From an uncultured Eubacteriales bacterium (lineage in GTDB: Bacteria; Bacillota_A; Clostridia; Christensenellales; Aristaeellaceae): 14,531 nt of DNA. A model generated the notes under the pieces. It did not search any database and was not told the DNA's origin. It was given only the letters and a program-made list of their open reading frames with translations. Below, piece by piece: positions 7,632 to 13,969 of this stretch (position 1 is its first letter; each line of letters starts with the position of its first letter). Position numbers and translations under genes: made by a program. The stretch covers positions 1 through 14,531 of the forward strand of contig CACXEB010000216.1 of NCBI GenBank assembly GCA_902766515.1, written 5' to 3'.

Positions 7632-7644
7632 TTTCCGCCCTTTC

Positions 7645-9258
7645 ATGTCACAGAAACAACGCAGCCTGATCGGCGGCATTTCCCTGCTTGGCTTCGCGGG
7701 GATCATCTGCAAGGTAGTCGGCGTGCTGTACCGCATCCCCCTGGCCGGCAGCATCGGCCCGGCGGGCATGGGCATCTACCAGCAGGTCTATCCCTCCTAC
7801 AACCTGATGCTCACCATCGCGTCGGCAGGCATACCGGTCGCTATCTCCCGCACGGTCGCCTCCTGCATCGCGCGGCAGGACGTGCGCAACGCCCGCCGCG
7901 TATTCCGCGCCTCCGCGGCGATGCTGACCGTCCTGGGCCTGGTCATGTCAGTGATCATGCTGACCCTGGCCAACCAGTTTGCCAACGCGGCCGGCACGCC
8001 CGAATCTGCGCTGAGCTTCATGAGCATCGCCCCCAGCCTGTTTCTGGTCTGCGCCATGAGCGCCTTCCGCGGCGAGATGCAGGGGCGGCGCCGCATGGCG
8101 CCCACCGCCATCTCCCAGCTGATCGAGCAGGTCGGCAAGGTCTTTATCGCGCTGCCGCTCGCGTCCTATATGTACTCCAGGGGCACCTCCCCGATGGACA
8201 GCTGCGCCCGCGGCGCGGCAGGCGCCCTCATCGGCACCTCCTGCGCCGAGGCCTGCGCGCTGCTGTTCATGATGGCCTGTCATTTCCTGTCCGGCAAGGA
8301 ACTGGCTGCCATTTCCCAGAACGCATCCATCCCCGCCGAACCCTACCGGAAGATCTGCCGCAACATCATCGTCATCGCCATCCCGATCAGCATCGGCGCC
8401 TGCATCGTCCCGCTGGCCAACACCATTGACAGCTACATGCTGGTCAATATCATGAAGGGCTATATGCCCGACGATGACGCACTGATCCGCTACGGCGTCT
8501 ATTCCGGCCTCGTGCTGCCCCTGATCAACGTGCCCACCGCGCTGGCCATGGCCATGAGCATCAACCTGGTGCCCGCCATCGCCACCGGCGTCGCGCTCAA
8601 CGACCAGGACCACATCCGGCGCGAAAGCGCGACCGGCCTGCGATTCGCTTCCCTGATCGGGCTGCCGTGTTCCGTCGGCATGAGCATGCTGGCCGAGCCG
8701 ATCCTGGCCGTGCTGTACCTGCGCTCCGGCCGGTATACGCCGGAGCAGCTGCACCTGGGCGGCGAACTGCTGACCTACTCGGCCCTGACCATCATCCTGT
8801 TTACCCAGGTGCAGGCCACCAGCGGCATCCTGCAGGGGCTCAGGAAGCAGCGCATCCCCATGTATACGCTGCTCGCGGGTGTCGTGATGAAGGTGGCCCT
8901 CAACTATACGCTCGTGCGGATCCCCCACTTCGATATCCACGGCGCGCCGCTGGCCTCCCTGCTGTGCTACACGGTCAGCATGGTCCCCAACCTGTACTAT
9001 GTAAGCAAATACAGCGGTCTGCGGCTTTCTGCCGGCGACCTGCTGCTGCGCCCCGGCCTCGCGACGGCCGTCATGGCCGCCGCCGTCTGGGGGCTGAAGC
9101 GGCTGATCGGCTTTGAACGGCTGTGCCGCTCGCTGCCCACCGTGCTGCTGGTGATCGTCCTGGCCGCCGGCGTATACCTGGCCGCCGCCCTTTTCACCCG
9201 CGCGATCCACCGGGAGGACGTTCCTGCCCGCGTGCGCAAATGGCTGCGGATGCCCTGA
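7645..9258 (+). CDS. SpoVB/YtgP-type polysaccharide flippase (MOP/MATE-like)
   Basis: A 537-residue integral membrane protein with hydrophobic stretches along its whole length, consistent with about 14 helices. It belongs to the MOP superfamily branch that includes SpoVB, YtgP (Amj/MurJ-related lipid II flippase work) and other exporters of undecaprenyl-linked sugars. Family signatures are the N-terminal LIGGISLLGFAGIICKVVG stretch, GIYQQVYPSYNLMLTIASAG, F141-RGEMQGR and P153-TAISQLIEQVGKV. It probably flips a lipid-linked glycan precursor across the plasma membrane. Clostridia usually carry several paralogs, so lipid II, spore cortex or surface polysaccharide roles cannot be told apart from sequence. 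The operon position, after an exporter pair and before a glycosidase, does not settle this. It sits 36 bases after the ABC pair and 22 bases before the alpha-galactosidase. Confidence 0.9.
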   Translation: MSQKQRSLIGGISLLGFAGIICKVVGVLYRIPLAGSIGPAGMGIYQQVYPSYNLMLTIASAGIPVAISRTVASCIARQDVRNARRVFRASAAMLTVLGLVMSVIMLTLANQFANAAGTPESALSFMSIAPSLFLVCAMSAFRGEMQGRRRMAPTAISQLIEQVGKVFIALPLASYMYSRGTSPMDSCARGAAGALIGTSCAEACALLFMMACHFLSGKELAAISQNASIPAEPYRKICRNIIVIAIPISIGACIVPLANTIDSYMLVNIMKGYMPDDDALIRYGVYSGLVLPLINVPTALAMAMSINLVPAIATGVALNDQDHIRRESATGLRFASLIGLPCSVGMSMLAEPILAVLYLRSGRYTPEQLHLGGELLTYSALTIILFTQVQATSGILQGLRKQRIPMYTLLAGVVMKVALNYTLVRIPHFDIHGAPLASLLCYTVSMVPNLYYVSKYSGLRLSAGDLLLRPGLATAVMAAAVWGLKRLIGFERLCRSLPTVLLVIVLAAGVYLAAALFTRAIHREDVPARVRKWLRMP

Positions 9259-9280
9259 TTCCATCATCGGAGGTGCTGTC

Positions 9281-11455
9281 ATGTCTGAAATCATCGTCCA
9301 AGGTAAGCTGTTCCACCTGCGCAACGCGCGCATGAGCTACGTGTTCGCCCTGACAGGCGACGGACTCCCGGCACACGTATACTGGGGCGCCCGGCTGGAG
9401 GAGCTTTCCAGCCCGCTGGACCGGCTCTATTACGAGAGCCGCGAACAGGACTACTGCCACAATACGCTGGAGCTGGACAAGCTGCCGCAGGAATACCCGA
9501 CCTACGGGCACGGCGACCTGCGGCGCGGCGCGATCGAGCTGACGGCAGCGGACGGCAGCACCGCCGTCGACCTTGTCTGTACCGGATACAGGATCCTGGA
9601 CGAAAAGCCCGACCTTGAGGGCCTGCCGGCCACCTTTGACAGCAGCCGGGACAGCCGGACGCTGGCGATCGATTTCCGCGACGGGCTGCTCGGCCTGAAG
9701 GTCACCCTGCTGTATACGGTTTTCGGGGACTGCGACATCATCGCCCGCAGCGCGTTCATCGCCAACGAAAGTGACCGGCCCATCCGGCTGGCGCGGATCA
9801 TGAGCGCCAGTGTGGACCTGTACGACGCGGACTGGGAACTAATCACCCTGTCCGGCGCCTGGGCCAGGGAGCGGATGATCGACCGCCGCCCGCTCGTGCC
9901 GGGCTTCCAGGGCGTCGACAGCGCCCGCGGCACCAGCAGCGCGCAGAACAACCCGTTCATGGCGCTCGTCCGTCCCGGCACGGATGAGTTCCAGGGCGAA
10001 GCGCTCGGCTTTGCCCTGGTCTACAGCGGCAACTTTACGGCCCTCGCGCAGGTCTGCCTGAACCGCATGACCCGCGCGCAGATCGGCATCAACGACGCCC
10101 ATTTCAGCTGGCTGCTGGCGCCGGGCGAAACCTTTACCGCGCCCGAAGCCCTGCTGGCCTGGTCGAACCAGGGCCTCAACGGCATGAGCGGCCAGTTCCA
10201 CCAGGCGGTCAGCTGCCACCTGGTGCGCGGCGCGTTCGCCCACACCCGGCGTCCCTTCCTTCTCAACAACTGGGAGGCGACCACCTTCAGCTTTGACGAG
10301 GAGCGGGTGCTGGACATCGCCCGGCGCGGGAAGGAAGCCGACCTGGAGATGTTCGTGCTGGATGACGGCTGGTTCGGTCACCGGGACGACGATCATTCCT
10401 CCCTCGGTGACTGGGTGGTCAACCTGAAAAAACTGCCGCACGGGATGGACGGACTGGCGGACCGGATCCACGCGCTCGGCCTGAAATTCGGCCTCTGGTT
10501 TGAGCCGGAGATGGTCTCCCCCGATTCGGACCTGTACCGCGCCCATCCGGACTGGTGCCTGCACCAGCCCCAGCGCGTCCGGACGGAAGGCCGCTGGCAG
10601 CTGACCCTCGACATGAGCCGGGCGGATGTCTGCGCCTACGTAGAGGAAGCTGTCGCCGCCATCCTGTCCCAGGCATCGATCGACTATGTCAAATGGGATA
10701 TGAACCGGGATATGTCCCCCGTCGGCTCCGCCCTGCTCCCCCCGGAGCGACAGGCGGAGACGGCCCACCGGTACATCCTGGGCCTGTACGGCGTCCTGGA
10801 GCGCCTGATCCGGCGGTTCCCCCACGTGCTCTTCGAAAGCTGCGCGTCCGGCGGCAACCGCTTCGACCTCGGCATGATGCACTACATGCCCCAGGCCTGG
10901 TGCTCCGACAATACCGACGCCGGCAGCCGCGTCAAAATCCAGTACGGTACTTCCCTGGTCTTCCCCCAGTCCACCATCGGCGCGCATGTCAGCCACGCGC
11001 CCAACTGGCAAACGGGCCGTCCCAGCCCGCTGTCCACGCGGGTGAATGTCGCCATGTGGGGCACTTTCGGATATGAGATGGACCTGAGCGAACTGAACGG
11101 TGATGAATTCGCGGCGACCCAGGCCGACATCGCCTATGTGAAGGCCCACCGCAACCTGCTGCTGTACGGCAGGAGCATCCGCCTGCTCAGCCCGTTCGAG
11201 GGCGATACGGCCGCCTGGATGGTGGTCAGCCCGGACCAGCGGGAAGCGATCGTGACGGCAGTCCGCCTCAGCGCCCATCCCAACGAGCGCCGCATGCGGC
11301 TGCGGCTCAGCGGGCTGAACCCCCGGCAGATGTACCGGATAGACGAACTGCAGGTCACTTTGTCCGGTCAGGAGCTGATGCATTTCGGTCTCCCGCTGGG
11401 CTTCCAGCCGGGCGATTACCAGTCCCTGCGTTTTACGCTCTCTGCGGAAGAATAA
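9281..11455 (+). CDS. Alpha-galactosidase, glycoside hydrolase family 36
   Basis: A 724-residue enzyme that releases terminal alpha-1,6-galactose from melibiose, raffinose, stachyose and related sugars. The architecture is GH36: an N-terminal beta domain to about residue 300, a TIM barrel, and a small C-terminal beta domain. Signatures in order are N329-NWEATTF, D361-D-G-W-F-G, GLWFEPEMVSPDSDLY, the nucleophile D473 in VKWDMNRDMSP, CASGGNRFDLG, and the acid/base D543 in WCSDNTDA. The two catalytic residues are 70 apart, as I recall for the Geobacillus enzymes. There is no signal peptide, so it acts in the cytoplasm on imported sugar; no sugar importer is in the window. GGAGG (9269-9273) precedes the ATG by seven bases. 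A GntR-type regulator follows and may control it. Confidence 0.96.
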   Translation: MSEIIVQGKLFHLRNARMSYVFALTGDGLPAHVYWGARLEELSSPLDRLYYESREQDYCHNTLELDKLPQEYPTYGHGDLRRGAIELTAADGSTAVDLVCTGYRILDEKPDLEGLPATFDSSRDSRTLAIDFRDGLLGLKVTLLYTVFGDCDIIARSAFIANESDRPIRLARIMSASVDLYDADWELITLSGAWARERMIDRRPLVPGFQGVDSARGTSSAQNNPFMALVRPGTDEFQGEALGFALVYSGNFTALAQVCLNRMTRAQIGINDAHFSWLLAPGETFTAPEALLAWSNQGLNGMSGQFHQAVSCHLVRGAFAHTRRPFLLNNWEATTFSFDEERVLDIARRGKEADLEMFVLDDGWFGHRDDDHSSLGDWVVNLKKLPHGMDGLADRIHALGLKFGLWFEPEMVSPDSDLYRAHPDWCLHQPQRVRTEGRWQLTLDMSRADVCAYVEEAVAAILSQASIDYVKWDMNRDMSPVGSALLPPERQAETAHRYILGLYGVLERLIRRFPHVLFESCASGGNRFDLGMMHYMPQAWCSDNTDAGSRVKIQYGTSLVFPQSTIGAHVSHAPNWQTGRPSPLSTRVNVAMWGTFGYEMDLSELNGDEFAATQADIAYVKAHRNLLLYGRSIRLLSPFEGDTAAWMVVSPDQREAIVTAVRLSAHPNERRMRLRLSGLNPRQMYRIDELQVTLSGQELMHFGLPLGFQPGDYQSLRFTLSAEE

Positions 11456-11465
11456 CAAATTTGTT
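11454..11465 (+). promoter_or_regulatory. Palindrome AACAAATTTGTT, possible operator
   Basis: A perfect 12-bp palindrome that begins in the alpha-galactosidase stop codon. It is the first of several dyads in the AT-rich gap before the GntR gene. GntR-family regulators bind small palindromes, often near their own gene, so it is a candidate operator. Confidence 0.4.
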
Positions 11466-11489
11466 GTTGTAGCAGGATTTTTTGATATC

Positions 11490-11506
11490 TTGTCGAATAT
11501 TGACAA
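11490..11506 (+). promoter_or_regulatory. Inverted repeat TTGTC-N7-GACAA, possible operator
   Basis: TTGTC (11490-11494) and GACAA (11502-11506) are exact inverted arms around GAATATT, which itself contains the palindrome AATATT. A TTGACA at 11500-11505 overlaps the right arm but has no -10 box at a workable distance. It is a better candidate than its neighbours for a GntR-type site. Confidence 0.45.
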
Positions 11507-11587
11507 TTGATGGCGGTTTTTGGCGGGCATGTTCAGACGATCGTGCAGTCCCCGCTGTCACACTATCTATCCTTCATACTGATGGAT

Positions 11588-11612
11588 GTTGAAAAACGGC
11601 GGCCGCTTCAAC
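11588..11612 (+). repeat. Inverted repeat GTTGAA-N13-TTCAAC in the gntR leader
   Basis: Exact 6-bp arms at 11588-11593 and 11607-11612 surround a GC-rich centre that contains GCGGCCGC, itself a palindrome. It lies 31 bases before the regulator start. It could be an operator or an RNA hairpin. No T tract follows, so it is not a terminator. Confidence 0.35.
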
Positions 11613-11630
11613 GGCGCCGGAATACATGAC

Positions 11631-11636
11631 AAAGGA
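11631..11636 (+). promoter_or_regulatory. Ribosome binding site that decides the gntR start
   Basis: AAAGGA lies seven bases before the ATG at 11644. The in-frame ATG at 11626 has no purine-rich site before it and would place this sequence inside the coding region. Confidence 0.7.
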
Positions 11637-11643
11637 TGCAAGC

Positions 11644-12300
11644 ATGGCTCAGACAGACAACCGTCCCCGATTATCCGATATCGCCCAGGAGGAGATCCTC
11701 TGCCGGATCCGCAGCGGAGAGCTGGCCATCGGCACCCGTCTTCCAAGCGAGCCTGATCTGGCCCGCCAGATGGGCATCAGCCGCGGTATCCTCCGGGAAG
11801 CGCTGAACGCGCTGCAGGTCCGGGGCTTCATCACGCGCACGCCGCGCGGCGGATCCCACATCTGCGACCAGACCACGGCCGAGCTGACCGAGCGGCTTAT
11901 CCGCGGTATGATGCAGGCCTCCCTCAGCGATCTGATCGACTACCGGGAAGCGCTGGAAGGCTTTGCCGCCCGGCGCGTCCTCCAGATCATCACCGACGAG
12001 GAACTGGTGCGTCTCCGCAATCTCATTCAGTTTGACGCGGAGCACGTCGTCGTCGGCTGCCATGACTTTCATTACCGGATCGCGGAGCTCAGCGGCGTCC
12101 AGGTTTTTGCACAGTACATCGACTTTTACTTTGAACGCCTCCCCTCGCTGGTTCCGCCCGAGCTCAAGAATACCAAGCCGAAGACGCTCGAGCGCGACAA
12201 TGAGCGCATCTTCTCCGCCCTCGAAAACCGCAGCCTTCGCCAGATGAACGCCGCCCTGCGCCGGCAGTTCAAAAACATCCGGAAGTTTTACCAGGTGTGA
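11644..12300 (+). CDS. GntR-family transcription regulator, FadR/FCD type
   Basis: A 218-residue DNA-binding regulator. Residues about 9-75 form the GntR winged helix-turn-helix, including LPSEPDLARQMGISRGILREAL and the wing RTPRGGSHI. Residues about 95-212 look like an FCD ligand-binding domain: LIDYREALEGFAARR, then the D141-F-H143 motif in CHDFHYRIAELSG. FCD domains usually bind a metal through one Asp and three His. Here the two later His positions appear to be N186 (DNERI) and Q208 (LRRQF), so the metal site may be lost. It follows the alpha-galactosidase by 188 bases with no strong terminator between, and could control that gene or the whole dtd operon. Its effector is unknown. The start at 11644 is chosen over 11626 because of the AAAGGA site. 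The 11626 start would add six residues. Confidence 0.88.
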   Translation: MAQTDNRPRLSDIAQEEILCRIRSGELAIGTRLPSEPDLARQMGISRGILREALNALQVRGFITRTPRGGSHICDQTTAELTERLIRGMMQASLSDLIDYREALEGFAARRVLQIITDEELVRLRNLIQFDAEHVVVGCHDFHYRIAELSGVQVFAQYIDFYFERLPSLVPPELKNTKPKTLERDNERIFSALENRSLRQMNAALRRQFKNIRKFYQV

Positions 12301-12327
12301 CAGCAGCTGCGAACCCTGTGCGCAACT

Positions 12328-12365
12328 GAACCGCCCGTTGGTTTTTCCAACGGGCGGTTCTGTTT
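12328..12365 (+). terminator. Intrinsic terminator after the GntR gene
   Basis: A perfect 14-bp stem (GAACCGCCCGTTGG with CCAACGGGCGGTTC) around a TTTTT loop, followed by TGTTT. The tail is short but the stem is very stable. It ends 8.9 kb of same-strand transcription that began at 3347. Confidence 0.88.
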
Positions 12366-12375
12366 GCATATTGGT

Positions 12376-12387
12376 CTGTATATACAG
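12376..12387 (+). promoter_or_regulatory. Palindrome CTGTATATACAG, possible operator
   Basis: A perfect 12-bp palindrome located 11 bases after the gntR terminator. TATATA inside it could also serve as a -10 box, but no -35 fits well. It resembles a shortened CTGT/ACAG dyad. The spacing between half-sites is 4, not the 8 of proteobacterial LexA boxes. Confidence 0.4.
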
Positions 12388-12460
12388 CAGAAAAATACAG
12401 TTTACCCCGCTGCGCGGTCCTGCCTTATGAACGACGGATCCGACATTGGCAAATTTTCTG

Positions 12461-12491
12461 TGTAACCTTTTTCCGTTTTGCGGATGTTACA
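12461..12491 (+). promoter_or_regulatory. Hairpin in the leader of the secreted protein
   Basis: TGTAAC (12461-12466) pairs with GTTACA (12486-12491), and inside it TCCG (12472-12475) pairs with CGGA (12481-12484) around TTTTG. The two helices are separated by an uneven internal loop. It lies 66 bases before the start codon. It does not match an RNA class that I recognise. Confidence 0.35.
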
Positions 12492-12557
12492 GTCAGGAAG
12501 GCCAAAACAGATGCCAGCTGGACAATGCCTGCCAAGAAACAAGAAAGAAGGTTGCGT

Positions 12558-13841
12558 ATGAAAAGAAAACTGTTGATTCTTATGATGCTCGCAGTGCTGC
12601 TGCTGACCGCCATGCCATCTGTATCCCTGGCGGCCGCCAAAACACCGGCGATCAAAAAGGTCACGCCGACCGACGCCTCCGCTTCAGTCAGCTGGGACGC
12701 CGTCGAAGGCGCGAAAGGCTATGAGATCCGCTGGGGCAAAACCAACACCATCGGCTGGACCACCAAAACCACGACCAGCACGAACTATACCATCAGCGGG
12801 CTGAAAAGCAGCACGAAGTACACGATCCAGGTCCGCGCTTACCGGAAGATCAATTCCAAGACCGCCTATACATCCTGGTCCTCCAAGAAGTATACAACCA
12901 CCAAATCCAGCGTCTCCTCCATAAAACTCGACGCGGCTGACATTGCCCTTCAGGTCGGAAAAACCAAGCAACTGACGGCGATGGTATCCCCGACCGGCGC
13001 GTACGGCAAGATCACATGGAGCTCCAGCGATCCCAAGGTCGCCACGGTCAGCAGTTCAGGCCTGGTGACAGCCAAGAAGGCCGGCACCGCCACCGTGACC
13101 GTGAAAACCGGCAACGGAAAGACCGCCAAAGTCAAGGTGACGGTCACCAAGGCAAAGCCTGCCGTCACCGGGGTCAAGCTGGACAGGGAAACCGTCGAGA
13201 TGCTGGGCAAACCCGTCACGCTCAAGGCCAAATGCGCGCCTGAAACCGCCGACCAGACCGTCACCTGGTCCACCAGCAACCAGAAAGTGGCAACCGTTTC
13301 AAGCAAGGGCGTCGTCACGCCGAAGGGCTACGGCACCTGTGTGATCACCGCGAAATCGAAGAATGGGAAAGTGGCCAAGTGCACCGTCATGGTGCAGAAA
13401 AAGACCTACGTCACCCGATCCCATGTAGCGGTGAACTGCGACGAACAGATCTCTTCATCCCTGCTCAGGCCGATCTGGTTACTCAAGCCACGGTTTAACA
13501 CCGTTACTCTCTTCCGGATCAGGATCACCGACAAGATGACCATCATCATTGACGGTCTGACGGGCAAGGTCGTCAAATACCAGTCCGGTTATGATAAGGC
13601 CTGTGATAGCAAGGTCAGCAAGGGCGGCCTGGCAGACCTGTACACCTGGGAAAACAAGATTGAGGTGACAAAAATTACCGATACATATGTCGAGTTCAGA
13701 GCAGAGCACCGGGTATATTACACCGTGGACATCAAAAAGATCCTGGGCGCAACGATCGATATCGAGGATTATTCGGAATTCACCTACCGCCTGGATCACA
13801 CAGGTAAACTGACAGTCGTCAGCGTCCGTCATAATGATTAA
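12558..13841 (+). CDS. Secreted protein with FN3 and two Big2 Ig-like domains and an unrecognised C-terminus
   Basis: From the ATG at 12558 the product is 427 residues. It opens with a signal peptide (MKRK, a hydrophobic core, then SVSLA with likely cleavage near residue 25). Residues about 29-115 are a fibronectin type III domain with VSWDAVEGAKGYEIRW. Two bacterial Ig-like group 2 domains follow, about 120-200 and 202-282, each carrying W-S-(S/T)-S and KVATVSS(S/K)G(L/V)VT. The last 145 residues, beta-rich with IIIDGLTGKVVKY, are not recognised. There is no LPXTG, membrane anchor or SLH repeat, so it is probably released or held non-covalently at the surface. Function is unknown; adhesion or glycan binding is a guess. 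GAAGG (12547-12551) precedes the ATG by six bases; the earlier ATG at 12525 would spoil the signal peptide. Base composition is less GC-rich than in the neighbours. Confidence 0.88.
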   Translation: MKRKLLILMMLAVLLLTAMPSVSLAAAKTPAIKKVTPTDASASVSWDAVEGAKGYEIRWGKTNTIGWTTKTTTSTNYTISGLKSSTKYTIQVRAYRKINSKTAYTSWSSKKYTTTKSSVSSIKLDAADIALQVGKTKQLTAMVSPTGAYGKITWSSSDPKVATVSSSGLVTAKKAGTATVTVKTGNGKTAKVKVTVTKAKPAVTGVKLDRETVEMLGKPVTLKAKCAPETADQTVTWSTSNQKVATVSSKGVVTPKGYGTCVITAKSKNGKVAKCTVMVQKKTYVTRSHVAVNCDEQISSSLLRPIWLLKPRFNTVTLFRIRITDKMTIIIDGLTGKVVKYQSGYDKACDSKVSKGGLADLYTWENKIEVTKITDTYVEFRAEHRVYYTVDIKKILGATIDIEDYSEFTYRLDHTGKLTVVSVRHND

Positions 13842-13859
13842 TCCCATTGAAAAGACAAT

Positions 13860-13893
13860 CAGCCGCGCCTTCGTTGGATGACGCGGCTGTTTT
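13860..13893 (+). terminator. Intrinsic terminator after the secreted protein gene
   Basis: CAGCCGCG (13860-13867) pairs with CGCGGCTG (13882-13889) around a 14-base loop and is followed by TTTT. It lies 18 bases after the stop codon. Confidence 0.8.
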
Positions 13894-13921
13894 GCTGTCC
13901 CGCGGTGAGGATTCCCAATAC

Positions 13922-13946
13922 AAAAATCCTCCCCCGAAGGGGAGGA
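13922..13946 (-). terminator. Intrinsic terminator of the hydrogenase gene
   Basis: Read on the minus strand, TCCTCCCC and GGGGAGGA form a perfect 8-bp stem closed by a stable TTCG tetraloop and followed by five T. It lies 23 bases beyond the hydrogenase stop. It shows that the hydrogenase is the last gene of its transcript. Confidence 0.9.
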
Positions 13947-13969
13947 AAGCAAAGGTTTGTTTCAGAGAA

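Larger units (their letters stand above)
12366..12557 (+). other. AT-richer leader region before the secreted protein
   Basis: These 192 bases hold no convincing gene. They are visibly richer in A and T than the flanking operon. I see two structured elements (listed separately) and no sigma-A promoter with both boxes in good register, although transcription of the next gene must start here because a terminator lies upstream. Confidence 0.5.

Noticed and set aside
11456..11486. A terminator after the alpha-galactosidase
   Set aside because: The only dyad is an AT-rich 12-bp palindrome with no loop, and the nearby T run is 12 bases further on. It is too weak to call a terminator.
11500..11505. 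Perfect TTGACA as the -35 of a gntR promoter
   Set aside because: No -10-like hexamer is found 15-19 bases downstream, where the sequence is GC-rich.
12376..12387. LexA (SOS) box
   Set aside because: The half-sites CTGT and ACAG are separated by 4 bases rather than 8, and the Firmicute LexA site has a different sequence (GAAC-N4-GTTC type).
12525..12557. Upstream start for the secreted protein at 12525
   Set aside because: It would add 11 charged residues before the signal peptide, has no good ribosome site, and overlaps the GAAGG site of the 12558 start.
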